Part shown: one piece after another, positions 48,601-63,029 of the stretch | How positions within the stretch are numbered: the stretch's first letter is position 1 | How the letters are laid out: each line of letters begins with the position of its first letter | Assembly: GCF_029227915.1 (NCBI RefSeq) | Contig: NC_079880.1 | Location: 3,102,001-3,166,000 of the forward strand | Length of the DNA stretch: 64,000 bases | Reading direction: 5' to 3' | Source of the DNA: Hydractinia symbiolongicarpus | Taxonomy: Eukaryota; Cnidaria; Hydrozoa; Anthoathecata; Hydractiniidae | The notes under the pieces: generated by a model | The model's input: only the letters and a program-made list of their open reading frames with translations | What the model was told of the DNA's origin: nothing | Databases searched by the model: none | Program-made: the position numbers and the translations under genes

Positions 48601-51600
48601 AAATAATAATTTAAAAAATCGTTTGGGAAATGAGTTTACTCCCTGGGTACTTTCTTTGTATACTTTTGACTATACGGGCCGACTCCAGGATTTACGGGAA
48701 ATCGCAGGTTTTCGTTTGCCGGCGATTAAACTTCTTTTATTCAGCGTCTCATCAAAAATGAAAACATTTTCGAAAAATACAAGTCTCATGCGATTTAGTG
48801 GTGCAAAAATATTTAAAAAATCGTTCGGGAAATGAGTTTACTCCCTGGGAACTTTCTTTGTATACTTTTGACTATACGGGCCGAGTCCGGGATTTACGGG
48901 AAACCGCGGATTTTCGTTTGCCGGCGATTAAACTTCTTTTATTCAGCGTCCCATCAAATATGAAAATATTTTTGAAAACTACAAGTCTCATGCGTTTAGT
49001 GGTAAAAAAATAATATAAAAAATCGTTCGGGAAATGAGTTTACTCCCTGGGTACTTTCTTTGTATACTTTTGACTATACGGGCCAAGCCCGGGATTTACG
49101 GGAAATCGCAGGTTTTCGTTTGCCGGCGATTAAACTTCTTTTATTCAGCGTCTCATCAAAAATGAAAACATTTTTAAAAACTACAAGTCTTATGCGTTTT
49201 AGTGGTGAAAAAATAATTTAAAAAATCGTTCTGGAAATGAGTTTACTCCCTGGGTACTTTCTTTGTATGCCTTTGCCTATACGGGCCGAGTCCGGGATTT
49301 AGGGAAATCGCAGGTTTTCGTTTGCCGGCGATTAAACTGCTTTTATTCAGCGTCTCATCAAAAATGAAAACATTTTTGAAAACTACAAGTCTCATGCGTT
49401 TTAGTGGTGCAAAAATAATTTAAAAAATCGTTCGGGAAATGAGTTTACTCCCTGGGTACTTTCTTTGTATACTTTTGACTATACGGGCCAAGCCGGGATT
49501 TACGGGAAATCGTGGGTTTTCGTTTGCCGGCGATTAAACTTCTTTTATTCAGCGTCTCATCAAAAATGAAAACATTTTTAAAAACTACAAGTCTTATGCG
49601 TTTTAGTGGTGACAAAATAATTTAAAAAATCGTTCTGGAAATGAGTTTACTCACAGGGTACTTTCTTTGTATACATTCAAATATACGTGCCAAGCCCAGG
49701 ATTTACGGGAAATCGCGGGTTTTCGTTTGCCGGCGATTAAACTTCTTTTATTCAACGTCTCATCAAAATTGAAAACATTTTTAAAAACTACAAGTCTTAT
49801 GCGTTTTAGTGGTGACAAAATAATTTAAAAAATCGTTCTGGAAATGAGTTTACTCACAGGGTACTTTCTTTGTATACATTGGACTATACGTGCCAAGCCC
49901 GGGATTTACGGGAAATCGCGGGTTTTCGTTTGCCGGCGATTAAACTGCTTTTATTCAGTGTCTTATCAAAAATGAAAACATTCTTGAAAATTACAAGTCT
50001 CATGCGTTTTAGTGGTGAAATAATAATTTAAAAAATCGTTTGGGAAATGAGTTTACTCCCTGGGTACTTTCTTTGTATACTTTTGACTATACGGGCCGAG
50101 TCCAGGATTTACGGGAAATCGCAGGTTTTCGTTTGCCGGCGATTAAACTTCTTTTATTCAGCGTCTCATCAAAAATGAAAACATTTTTTAAAACTACAAG
50201 TCTCATGCGTTTTAGTGGTGAAGAAGTAATTTAAAAAATCGTTCGGGAAATGAGTTTACTCACAGGGTACTTTCTTTGTATACATTCGACTATACGTGCC
50301 AAGCCCGGGATTTACGGGAAATCGCGGGTTTTCGTTTGCCGGCGATTAAACTGCTTTTATTCAGCGTCTCGACAAAAATGAAAACATTCTTGAAAATTAC
50401 AAGTCTCATGCGTTTTAGTGGTGAAATAATAATTTAAAAAATCGTTTGGGAAATGAGTTTACTCCCTGGGTACTTTCTTTGTATACTTTTGACTATACGG
50501 GCCGAGTCCAGGATTTACGGGAAATCGCAGGTTTTCGTTTGCCGGCGATTAAACTTCTTTTATTCAGCGTCTCATCAAAAATGAAAACATTTTTAAAAAC
50601 TACAAGTCTCATGCGTTTTAGTGGTGAAAAAGTAATTTAAAAAATCGTTCGGGAAATGAGTTTACTCCCTGGGTACTTTCTTTGTATACTTTTGACTATA
50701 CGGGCCGAGTCCGGGATTTACGGGAAATCGCGGATTTTCGTTTGCCGGCGATTAAACTTCTTTTATTCAGCGTCCCATCAAATATGAAAATATTTTTGAA
50801 AACTACAAGTCTCATGCGTTTAGTGGTAAAAAAATAATATAAAAAATCGTTCGGGAAATGAGTTTACTCCCTGGGTACTTTCTTTGTATACTTTTGACTA
50901 TACGGGCCAAGCCCCGGAATTACGGGAAATCTCGGGTTTTCGTTTGCCGGCGATTAAACTTCTTTTATTCAGCGTCTCATCAAAAATGAAAACATTTTTG
51001 AAAACTACAAGTCTCATGCGATTTAGTGGTGAAAAAATAATTTAAAAAGTCGTTCGGGAAATGAGTTTACTCCCTGGGTACTTTCTTTGTATACTTTTGA
51101 CTATACGGGCCGAGTCCAGGATTTACGGGAAATCGCGGATTTTCGTTTGCCGGCGATTAAACTTCTTTTATTCAGCGTCCCATCAAATATGAAAATATTT
51201 TTGAAAACTACAAGTCTCATGCGTTTAGTGGTAAAAAAATAATATAAAAAATCGTTCGGGAAATGAGTTTACTCCCTGGGTACTTTCTTTGTATACTTTT
51301 GACTATACGGGCCAAGCTCGGGATTTACGGGAAATCGCGGGTTTTCGTTTGCCGGCGATTAAACTTCTTTTATTCAGCGTCTCATCAAAAATGAAAACAT
51401 TTTTAAAAACTACCAATCTTATGCGTTTTAGTGGTGAAAAAATAATTTAAAAAATCGTTCTGGAAATGAGTTTACTCCCTGGGTACTCTCTTTGTATACT
51501 TTTGACTATACGGGCCGAGTCCGGGATTTAGGGAAATCGCAGGTTTTCGTTTGCCGGCGATTAAACTGCTTTTATTCAGCGTCTCATCAAAAATGAAAAT

Positions 51601-52499
51601 ATTTTTGAAAACTACAAGTCTCATGCGTTTAGTGGTAAAAAAATAATATAAAAAATCGTTCGGGAAATGAGTTTACTCCCTGGGTACTTTCTTTGTATAC
51701 TTTTGACTATACGGGCCAAGCCCCGGATTTACGGGAAATCTCGGGTTTTCGTTTGCCGGCGATTAAACTTCTTTTATTCAGCGTCTCATCAAAAATGAAA
51801 ACATTTTTGAAAACTACAAGTCTCATGCGATTTAGTGGTGAAAAAATAATTTAAAAAGTCGTTCGGGAAATGAGTTTACTCCCTGGGTACTTTCTTTGTA
51901 TACTTTTGACTATACGGGCCGAGTCCAGGATTTACGGGAAATCGCGGATTTTCGTTTGCCGGCGATTAAACTTCTTTTATTCAGCGTCTCATCAAAAATG
52001 AAAACATTTTTAAAAACTACAAGTCTTATGCGTTTTAGTGGTGAAAAAATAATTTAAAAAATCGTTCTGGAAATGAGTTTACTCCCTGGGTACTTTCTTT
52101 GTATACTTTTGACTATACGGGCCGAGTCCGGGATTTAGGGAAATCGCAGGTTTTCGTTTGCCGGCGATTAAACTGCTTTTATTCAGCGTCTCATCAAAAA
52201 TGAAAATATTTTTGAAAACTACAAGTCTTATACGTTTTAGTGGTGAAAAAATAATTTAAAAAATCGTTCTGGAAATGAGTTTACTCCCTGGGTACTTTCT
52301 TTGTATACTTTTGACTATACGGGCCGAGTCCGGGATTTAGGGAAATCGCAGGTTTTCGTTTGCCGGCGATTAAACTTCTTTTATTCAGCGTCTCATCAAA
52401 AATGAAAACATTTTTGAAAACTACAAGTCTCATGCGTTTTAGTGGTGAAAAAATAATTTAAAAAATCGTTTGGGAAATGAGTTTACTCCCTGGGTACTT

Positions 52500-53250
52500 T
52501 CTTTGTATACTTTTGACTATACGGGCCAAGCCGGGATTTACGGGAAATCGCGGGTTTTCGTTTGCCGGCGATTAAACGTCTTTTATTCAGCGTCTCATCA
52601 AAAATGAAAACATTTTTAAAAACTACAAGTCTTATGCGTTTTAGTAGTGAAAAAATCATTTAAAAAATCGTTCTGGAAATGAGTTTACTCACGGGGTACT
52701 TTCTTTGTATACATTCGACTATACGGGCCAAGCCCGGGATTTACGGGAAATCGCAGGTTTTCGTTTTCCAGCGATTAAACCTCTTTCATTAAGCGTCTCA
52801 TCAAGAATGACAACATTTTTAAAAACTACAAGTCTCATGCGTTTTAGTGGTGAAAAAAAAATTTAAAAAATCGTTCGGGAAATGAGTTTACTCCCTGGGT
52901 ACTTTCTTTGTATACTTTTGACTATACGGGCCAAGCTCGGGATTTACGGGAAATCGCGGATTTTCGTTTGCCGGCGATTAAACTTCTTTTATTCAGCGTC
53001 TCATCAAAAATGAAAACATTTTTGAAAACTACAAGTCTCATGCGTTTAGTGGTAAAAAAATAATATAAAAAATCGTTCGGGAAATGAGTTTACTTCCTGG
53101 GTACTTTCTTTGTATACTTTTGACTATACGGGCCAAGCCGGGATTTACGGGAAATCGCGGGTTTTCGTTTGCCGGCGATTAAACTTCTTTTATTCAGCGT
53201 CTCATCAAAAATGAAAACATTTTTGAAAACTACAAGTCTCATGCGTTTTA
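52500..53250 (-). repeat. 52-monomer-spaced duplicate, copy 1 (partner 63030-63780)
   Basis: A run of almost four monomers matches about 10530 bp downstream. Shared private variants are GATTAAACGTCTTTTATTC (near 52570 and 63100), TTTTAGTAGTGAAAAAATC (near 52639 and 63169), TTTACTCACGGGGTAC (near 52684 and 63214), TTTTCCAGCGATTAAACC (near 52764 and 63294) and CATCAAGAATGA (near 52799 and 63329). Confidence 0.8.
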
Positions 53251-56200
53251 GTGGTGAAGAAGTAATTTAAAAAATCGTTCGGGAAATGAGTTTACTCACA
53301 GGGTACTTTCTTTGTATACATTCGACTATACGTGCCAAGCCCGGGATATACGGGAAATCGCGGGTTTTCGTTTGCCGGCGATTAAACTGCTTTTATTCAG
53401 CGTCTCGACAAAAATGAAAACATTCTTGAAAATTACAAGTCTCATGCGTTTTAGTGGTGAAATAATAATTTAAAAAATCGTTTGGGAAATGAGTTTACTC
53501 CCTGGGTACTTTCTTTGTATACTTTTGACTATACGGGCCGAGTCCAGGATTTACGGGAAATCGCAGGTTTTCGTTTGCCGGCGATTAAACTTCTTTTATT
53601 CAGCGTCTCATCAAAAATGAAAACATTTTTAAAAACTACAAGTCTCATGCGTTTTAGTGGTGAAAAAGTAATTTAAAAAATCGTTCGGGAAATGAGTTTA
53701 CTCCCTGGGTACTTTCTTTGTATACTTTTGACTATACGGGCTGAGTCCGGGATTTACGGGAAATCGCGGATTTTCGTTTGCCGGCGATTAAACTTCTTTT
53801 ATTCAGCGTCCCATCAAATATGAAAACATTTTTGAAAACTACAAGTCTCATGCGTTTAGTGGTAAAAAAATAATATAAAAAATCGTTCGGGAAATGAGTT
53901 TACTCCCTGGGTACTTTCTTTGTATACTTTTGACTATACGGGCCAAGCCCCAGATTTACGGGAAATCTTGGGTTTTCGTTTGCCGGCGATTAAACTTCTT
54001 TTATTCAGCGTCTCATCAAAAATGAAAACATTTTTGAAAACTACAAGTCTCATGCGATTTAGTGGTGAAAAAATAATTTAAAAAGTCGTTCGGGAAATGA
54101 GTTTACTCCCTGGGTACTTTCTTTGTATACTTTTGACTATACGGTCCGAGTCCAGGATTTACGGGAAATCGCGGATTTTCGTTTGCCGGCGATTAAACTT
54201 CTTTTATTCAGCGTCCCATCAAATATGAAAATATTTTTGAAAACTACAAGTCTCATGCGTTTAGTGGTAAAAAAATAATATAAAAAATCGTTCGGGAAAT
54301 GAGTTTACTCACTGGGTACTTTCTTTGTATACTTTTGACTATACGGGCCAAGCTCGGGATTTACGGGAAATCGCGGGTTTTCGTTTGCCGGCGATTAAAC
54401 TTCTTTTATTCAGCGTCTCATCAAAAATGAAAACATTTTTAAAAACTACAAGTCTTATGCGTTTTAGTGGTGAAAAAATAATTTTAAAAATCGTTCTGGA
54501 AATGAGTTTACTCCCTGGGTACTTTCTTTGTATACTTTTGACTATACGGGCCGAGTCCGGGATTTAGGGAAATCGCAGGTTTTCGTTTGCCGGCGATTAA
54601 ACTGCTTTTATTCAGCGTCTCATCAAAAATGAAAATATTTTTGAAAACTACAAGTCTCATGCGTTTAGTGGTAAAAAAATAATATAAAAAATCGTTCGGG
54701 AAATGAGTTTACTCCCTGGGTACTTTCTTTGTATACTTTTGACTATACGGGCCAAGGCCCGGATTTACGGGAAATCTCGGGTTTTCGTTTGCCTGCGATT
54801 AAACTTCTTTTATTCAGCGTCTCATCAAAAATGAAAACATTTTTGAAAACTACAAGTCTCATGCGATTTAGTGGTGAAAAAATAATTTAAAAAGTCGTTC
54901 GGGAAATGAGTTTACTCCCTGGGTACTTTCTTTGTATACTTTTGACTATACGGGCCGAGTCCAGGATTTACGGGAAATCGCGGATTTTCGTTTGCCGGCG
55001 ATTAAACTTCTTTTATTCAGCGTCCCATCAAATATGAAAATATTTTTGAAAACTAAAAGTCTCATGCGTTTTAGTGGTGAAAAAATAATTAAAAAAATCG
55101 TTCGGGAAATGAGTTTACTCCCTGGGTACTTTCTTTGTATACTTTTGACTATACGGGCCAAGCCGGGATTTACGGGAAATCGCGGGTTTTCGTTTGCCGG
55201 CGATTAAACTTCTTTTATTCAGCGTCTCATCAAAAATGAAAACATTTTTAAAAACTACAAGTCTCATGCGTTTTTGTGGTGAAATAATAATTTAAAAAAT
55301 CGTTTGGGAAATGAGTTTACTCCCTGGGTACTTTCTTTGTATACTTTTGACTATACGGGCCGAGTCCAGGATTTACGGGAAATCGCAGGTTTTCGTTTGC
55401 CGGCGATTAAACTTCTTTTATTCAGCGTCTCATCAAAAATGAAAACATTTTTAAAAACTACAAGTCTCATGCGTTTTAGTGGTGAAGAAGTAATTTAAAA
55501 AATCGTTCGGGAAATGAGTTTACTCACAGGGTACTTTCTTTGTATACATTCGACTATACGTGCCAAGCCCGGGATATACGGGAAATCGCGGGTTTTCGTT
55601 TGCCGGCGATTAAACTGCTTTTATTCAGCGTCTCGACAAAAATGAAAACATTCTTGAAAATTACAAGTCTCATGCGTTTTAGTGGTGAAATAATAATTTA
55701 AAAAATCGTTTGGGAAATGAGTTTACTCCCTGGGTACTTTCTTTGTATACTTTTGACTATACGGGCCGAGTCCAGGATTTACGGGAAATCGCAGGTTTTC
55801 GTTTGCCGGCGACTAAACTTCTTTTATTCAGCGTCTCATCAAAAATGAAAACATTTTTAAAAACTACAAGTCTCATGCGTTTTAGTGGTGAAAAAGTAAT
55901 TTAAAAAATCGTTCGGGAAATGAGTTTACTCCCTGGGTACTTTCTTTGTATACTTTTGACTATACGGGCCGAGTCCGGGATTTACGGGAAATCGCGGATT
56001 TTCGTTTGCCGGCGATTAAACTTCTTTTATTCAGCGTCCCATCAAATATGAAAATATTTTTGAAAACTACAAGTCTCATGCGTTTAGTGGTAAAAAAATA
56101 ATATAAAAAATCGTTCGGGAAATGAGTTTACTCCCTGGGTACTTTCTTTGTATACTTTTGACTATACGGGCCAAGCCCCAGATTTACGGGAAATCTTGGG

Positions 56201-56524
56201 TTTTCGTTTGCCGGCGATTAAACTTCTTTTATTCAGCGTCTCATCAAAAATGAAAACATTTTTGAAAACTACAAGTCTCATGCGTTTAGTGGTAAAAAAA
56301 TAATATAAAAAATCGTTCGGGAAATGAGTTTACTCACTGGGTACTTTCTTTGTATACTTTTGACTATACGGGCCAAGCTCGGGATTTACGGGAAATCGCG
56401 GGTTTTCGTTTGCCGGCGATTAAACTTCTTTTATTCAGCGTCTCATCAAAAATGAAAACATTTTTAAAAACTACAAGTCTTATGCGTTTTAGTGGTGAAA
56501 AAATAATTTAAAAAATCGTTCTGG
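52880..56524 (-). repeat. 18-monomer tandem duplication (3645 bp), copy 1
   Basis: This block is followed directly by a copy at 56525-60169. All private variants compared are shared at +3645: TTTACTTCCTGGG (near 53089), GGGATATACGGG (53343 and 55571), CGGGCTGAGTCCGGG (near 53747), AGCCCCAGATTTACGG (near 53945), ACGGTCCGAGTCC (near 54141), AATAATTTTAAAAATCG (near 54476), CCAAGGCCCGG (near 54752) and AAACTAAAAGTCTC (near 55049). I saw no difference at these sites. Upstream of about 52880 and downstream of about 60220 the match stops. Confidence 0.88.
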
Positions 56525-59500
56525 AAATGAGTTTACTCCCTGGGTACTTTCTTTGTATACTTTTGACTATACGGGCCAAGCTCGGGATTTACGGGAAATC
56601 GCGGATTTTCGTTTGCCGGCGATTAAACTTCTTTTATTCAGCGTCTCATCAAAAATGAAAACATTTTTGAAAACTACAAGTCTCATGCGTTTAGTGGTAA
56701 AAAAATAATATAAAAAATCGTTCGGGAAATGAGTTTACTTCCTGGGTACTTTCTTTGTATACTTTTGACTATACGGGCCAAGCCGGGATTTACGGGAAAT
56801 CGCGGGTTTTCGTTTGCCGGCGATTAAACTTCTTTTATTCAGCGTCTCATCAAAAATGAAAACATTTTTGAAAACTACAAGTCTCATGCGTTTTAGTGGT
56901 GAAGAAGTAATTTAAAAAATCGTTCGGGAAATGAGTTTACTCACAGGGTACTTTCTTTGTATACATTCGACTATACGTGCCAAGCCCGGGATATACGGGA
57001 AATCGCGGGTTTTCGTTTGCCGGCGATTAAACTGCTTTTATTCAGCGTCTCGACAAAAATGAAAACATTCTTGAAAATTACAAGTCTCATGCGTTTTAGT
57101 GGTGAAATAATAATTTAAAAAATCGTTTGGGAAATGAGTTTACTCCCTGGGTACTTTCTTTGTATACTTTTGACTATACGGGCCGAGTCCAGGATTTACG
57201 GGAAATCGCAGGTTTTCGTTTGCCGGCGATTAAACTTCTTTTATTCAGCGTCTCATCAAAAATGAAAACATTTTTAAAAACTACAAGTCTCATGCGTTTT
57301 AGTGGTGAAAAAGTAATTTAAAAAATCGTTCGGGAAATGAGTTTACTCCCTGGGTACTTTCTTTGTATACTTTTGACTATACGGGCTGAGTCCGGGATTT
57401 ACGGGAAATCGCGGATTTTCGTTTGCCGGCGATTAAACTTCTTTTATTCAGCGTCCCATCAAATATGAAAACATTTTTGAAAACTACAAGTCTCATGCGT
57501 TTAGTGGTAAAAAAATAATATAAAAAATCGTTCGGGAAATGAGTTTACTCCCTGGGTACTTTCTTTGTATACTTTTGACTATACGGGCCAAGCCCCAGAT
57601 TTACGGGAAATCTTGGGTTTTCGTTTGCCGGCGATTAAACTTCTTTTATTCAGCGTCTCATCAAAAATGAAAACATTTTTGAAAACTACAAGTCTCATGC
57701 GATTTAGTGGTGAAAAAATAATTTAAAAAGTCGTTCGGGAAATGAGTTTACTCCCTGGGTACTTTCTTTGTATACTTTTGACTATACGGTCCGAGTCCAG
57801 GATTTACGGGAAATCGCGGATTTTCGTTTGCCGGCGATTAAACTTCTTTTATTCAGCGTCCCATCAAATATGAAAATATTTTTGAAAACTACAAGTCTCA
57901 TGCGTTTAGTGGTAAAAAAATAATATAAAAAATCGTTCGGGAAATGAGTTTACTCACTGGGTACTTTCTTTGTATACTTTTGACTATACGGGCCAAGCTC
58001 GGGATTTACGGGAAATCGCGGGTTTTCGTTTGCCGGCGATTAAACTTCTTTTATTCAGCGTCTCATCAAAAATGAAAACATTTTTAAAAACTACAAGTCT
58101 TATGCGTTTTAGTGGTGAAAAAATAATTTTAAAAATCGTTCTGGAAATGAGTTTACTCCCTGGGTACTTTCTTTGTATACTTTTGACTATACGGGCCGAG
58201 TCCGGGATTTAGGGAAATCGCAGGTTTTCGTTTGCCGGCGATTAAACTGCTTTTATTCAGCGTCTCATCAAAAATGAAAATATTTTTGAAAACTACAAGT
58301 CTCATGCGTTTAGTGGTAAAAAAATAATATAAAAAATCGTTCGGGAAATGAGTTTACTCCCTGGGTACTTTCTTTGTATACTTTTGACTATACGGGCCAA
58401 GGCCCGGATTTACGGGAAATCTCGGGTTTTCGTTTGCCTGCGATTAAACTTCTTTTATTCAGCGTCTCATCAAAAATGAAAACATTTTTGAAAACTACAA
58501 GTCTCATGCGATTTAGTGGTGAAAAAATAATTTAAAAAGTCGTTCGGGAAATGAGTTTACTCCCTGGGTACTTTCTTTGTATACTTTTGACTATACGGGC
58601 CGAGTCCAGGATTTACGGGAAATCGCGGATTTTCGTTTGCCGGCGATTAAACTTCTTTTATTCAGCGTCCCATCAAATATGAAAATATTTTTGAAAACTA
58701 AAAGTCTCATGCGTTTTAGTGGTGAAAAAATAATTAAAAAAATCGTTCGGGAAATGAGTTTACTCCCTGGGTACTTTCTTTGTATACTTTTGACTATACG
58801 GGCCAAGCCGGGATTTACGGGAAATCGCGGGTTTTCGTTTGCCGGCGATTAAACTTCTTTTATTCAGCGTCTCATCAAAAATGAAAACATTTTTAAAAAC
58901 TACAAGTCTCATGCGTTTTTGTGGTGAAATAATAATTTAAAAAATCGTTTGGGAAATGAGTTTACTCCCTGGGTACTTTCTTTGTATACTTTTGACTATA
59001 CGGGCCGAGTCCAGGATTTACGGGAAATCGCAGGTTTTCGTTTGCCGGCGATTAAACTTCTTTTATTCAGCGTCTCATCAAAAATGAAAACATTTTTAAA
59101 AACTACAAGTCTCATGCGTTTTAGTGGTGAAGAAGTAATTTAAAAAATCGTTCGGGAAATGAGTTTACTCACAGGGTACTTTCTTTGTATACATTCGACT
59201 ATACGTGCCAAGCCCGGGATATACGGGAAATCGCGGGTTTTCGTTTGCCGGCGATTAAACTGCTTTTATTCAGCGTCTCGACAAAAATGAAAACATTCTT
59301 GAAAATTACAAGTCTCATGCGTTTTAGTGGTGAAATAATAATTTAAAAAATCGTTTGGGAAATGAGTTTACTCCCTGGGTACTTTCTTTGTATACTTTTG
59401 ACTATACGGGCCGAGTCCAGGATTTACGGGAAATCGCAGGTTTTCGTTTGCCGGCGACTAAACTTCTTTTATTCAGCGTCTCATCAAAAATGAAAACATT

Positions 59501-60169
59501 TTTAAAAACTACAAGTCTCATGCGTTTTAGTGGTGAAAAAGTAATTTAAAAAATCGTTCGGGAAATGAGTTTACTCCCTGGGTACTTTCTTTGTATACTT
59601 TTGACTATACGGGCCGAGTCCGGGATTTACGGGAAATCGCGGATTTTCGTTTGCCGGCGATTAAACTTCTTTTATTCAGCGTCCCATCAAATATGAAAAT
59701 ATTTTTGAAAACTACAAGTCTCATGCGTTTAGTGGTAAAAAAATAATATAAAAAATCGTTCGGGAAATGAGTTTACTCCCTGGGTACTTTCTTTGTATAC
59801 TTTTGACTATACGGGCCAAGCCCCAGATTTACGGGAAATCTTGGGTTTTCGTTTGCCGGCGATTAAACTTCTTTTATTCAGCGTCTCATCAAAAATGAAA
59901 ACATTTTTGAAAACTACAAGTCTCATGCGTTTAGTGGTAAAAAAATAATATAAAAAATCGTTCGGGAAATGAGTTTACTCACTGGGTACTTTCTTTGTAT
60001 ACTTTTGACTATACGGGCCAAGCTCGGGATTTACGGGAAATCGCGGGTTTTCGTTTGCCGGCGATTAAACTTCTTTTATTCAGCGTCTCATCAAAAATGA
60101 AAACATTTTTAAAAACTACAAGTCTTATGCGTTTTAGTGGTGAAAAAATAATTTAAAAAATCGTTCTGG
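56525..60169 (-). repeat. 18-monomer tandem duplication (3645 bp), copy 2
   Basis: This is the second copy of the 3645-bp block, identical to the first at each marker compared. Its last part takes part in the next duplication (2025 bp), so the two events are nested. The GGGATATACGGG marker lies at 56988 and 59216, exactly 3645 bp after its positions in the first copy. Confidence 0.88.
57895..59919 (-). repeat. 10-monomer tandem duplication (2025 bp), copy 1
   Basis: This block matches 59920-61944 at +2025, with the marker GGGATATACGGG at 59216 and 61241. It overlaps the second 18-monomer copy and must have been duplicated after, or together with, that copy. A few differences are visible, for example AATTTTAAAAATCG near 58127 against AATTTAAAAAATCG near 60152, and TTTTCGTTTGCC against TTTTTGTTTGCC near 60250. 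Confidence 0.85.
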
Positions 60170-61944
60170 AAATGAGTTTACTCCCTGGGTACTTTCTTTG
60201 TATACTTTTGACTATACGGGCCGAGTCCGGGATTTAGGGAAATCGCAGGTTTTTGTTTGCCGGCGATTAAACTGCTTTTATTCAGCGTCTCATCAAAAAT
60301 GAAAATATTTTTGAAAACTACAAGTCTCATGCGTTTAGTGGTAAAAAAATAATATAAAAAATCGTTCGGGAAATGAGTTTACTCCCTGGGTACTTTCTTT
60401 GTATACTTTTGACTATACGGGCCAAGGCCCGGATTTACGGGAAATCTCGGGTTTTCGTTTGCCTGCGATTAAACTTCTTTTATTCAGCGTCTCATCAAAA
60501 ATGAAAACATTTTTGAAAACTACAAGTCTCATGCGATTTAGTGGTGAAAAAATAATTTAAAAAGTCGTTCGGGAAATGAGTTTACTCCCTGGGTACTTTC
60601 TTTGTATACTTTTGACTATACGGGCCGAGTCCAGGATTTACGGGAAATCGCGGATTTTCGTTTGCCGGCGATTAAACTTCTTTTATTCAGCGTCCCATCA
60701 AATATGAAAATATTTTTGAAAACTAAAAGTCTCATGCGTTTTAGTGGTGAAAAAATAATTAAAAAAATCGTTCGGGAAATGAGTTTACTCCCTGGGTACT
60801 TTCTTTGTATACTTTTGACTATACGGGCCAAGCCGGGATTTACGGGAAATCGCGGGTTTTCGTTTGCCGGCGATTAAACTTCTTTTATTCAGCGTCTCAT
60901 CAAAAATGAAAACATTTTTAAAAACTACAAGTCTCATGCGTTTTTGTGGTGAAATAATAATTTAAAAAATCGTTTGGGAAATGAGTTTACTCCCTGGGTA
61001 CTTTCTTTGTATACTTTTGACTATACGGGCCGAGTCCAGGATTTACGGGAAATCGCAGGTTTTCGTTTGCCGGCGATTAAACTTCTTTTATTCAGCGTCT
61101 CATCAAAAATGAAAACATTTTTAAAAACTACAAGTCTCATGCGTTTTAGTGGTGAAGAAGTAATTTAAAAAATCGTTCGGGAAATGAGTTTACTCACAGG
61201 GTACTTTCTTTGTATACATTCGACTATACGTGCCAAGCCCGGGATATACGGGAAATCGCGGGTTTTCGTTTGCCGGCGATTAAACTGCTTTTATTCAGCG
61301 TCTCGACAAAAATGAAAACATTCTTGAAAATTACAAGTCTCATGCGTTTTAGTGGTGAAATAATAATTTAAAAAATCGTTTGGGAAATGAGTTTACTCCC
61401 TGGGTACTTTCTTTGTATACTTTTGACTATACGGGCCGAGTCCAGGATTTACGGGAAATCGCAGGTTTTCGTTTGCCGGCGACTAAACTTCTTTTATTCA
61501 GCGTCTCATCAAAAATGAAAACATTTTTAAAAACTACAAGTCTCATGCGTTTTAGTGGTGAAAAAGTAATTTAAAAAATCGTTCGGGAAATGAGTTTACT
61601 CCCTGGGTACTTTCTTTGTATACTTTTGACTATACGGGCCGAGTCCGGGATTTACGGGAAATCGCGGATTTTCGTTTGCCGGCGATTAAACTTCTTTTAT
61701 TCAGCGTCCCATCAAATATGAAAATATTTTTGAAAACTACAAGTCTCATGCGTTTAGTGGTAAAAAAATAATATAAAAAATCGTTCGGGAAATGAGTTTA
61801 CTCCCTGGGTACTTTCTTTGTATACTTTTGACTATACGGGCCAAGCCCCAGATTTACGGGAAATCTTGGGTTTTCGTTTGCCGGCGATTAAACTTCTTTT
61901 ATTCAGCGTCTCATCAAAAATGAAAACATTTTTGAAAACTACAA
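59920..61944 (-). repeat. 10-monomer tandem duplication (2025 bp), copy 2
   Basis: This is the second copy of the 2025-bp block. After about 61950 the sequence no longer follows it. It instead resembles 57690-57860 (GCGATTTAGTGGTG, then ACGGTCCGAGTCC near 62040), 21 monomers upstream, so a further exchange boundary lies there. Confidence 0.85.
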
Positions 61945-63029
61945 GTCTCATGCGATTTAGTGGTGAAAAAATAATTTAAAAAGTCGTTCGGGAAATGAGT
62001 TTACTCCCTGGGTACTTTCTTTGTATACTTTTGACTATACGGTCCGAGTCCAGGATTTACGGGAAATCGCGGATTTTCGTTTGCCGGCGATTAAACTTCT
62101 TTTATTCAGCGTCGCATCAAATATGAAAATATTTTTGAAAACTACAAGTCTCATGCGTTTAGTGGTAAAAAAATAATATAAAAAATCGTTCGGGAAATGA
62201 GTTTACTCCCTGGGTACTTTCTTTGTATACTTTTGACTATACGGGCCAAGCTCGGGATTTACGGGAAATCGCGGGTTTTCGTTTGCCGGCGATTAAACTT
62301 CTTTTATTCAGCGTCTCATCAAAAATGAAAACATTTTTAAAAACTACAAGTCTTATGCGTTTTAGTGGTGAAAAAATAATTTAAAAAATCGTTCTGGAAA
62401 TGAGTTTACTCCCTGGGTACTTTCTTTGTATACTTTTGACTATACGGGCCGAGTCCGGGATTTAGGGAAATCGCAGGTTTTCGTTTGCCGGCGATTAAAC
62501 TGCTTTTATTCAGCGTCTCATCAAAAATGAAAATATTTTTGAAAACTACAAGTCTCATGCGTTTAGTGGTAAAAAAATAATATAAAAAATCGTTCGGGAA
62601 ATGAGTTTACTCCCTGGGTACTTTCTTTGTATACTTTTGACTATACGGGCCAAGCCCCGGATTTACGGGAAATCTCGGGTTTTCGTTTGCCTGCGATTAA
62701 ACTTCTTTTATTCAGCGTCTCATCAAAAATGAAAACATTTTTGAAAACTACAAGTCTCATGCGATTTAGTGGTGAAAAAATAATTTAAAAAGTCGTTCGG
62801 GAAATGAGTTTACTCCCTGGGTACTTTCTTTGTATACTTTTGACTATACGGGCCGAGTCCAGGATTTACGGGAAATCGCGGATTTTCGTTTGCCGGCGAT
62901 TAAACTTCTTTTATTCAGCGTCCCATCAAATATGAAAATATTTTTGAAAACTAAAAGTCTCATGCGTTTAGTGGTAAAAAAATAATATAAAAAATCGTTC
63001 TGGAAATGAGTTTACTCCCTGGGTACTTT

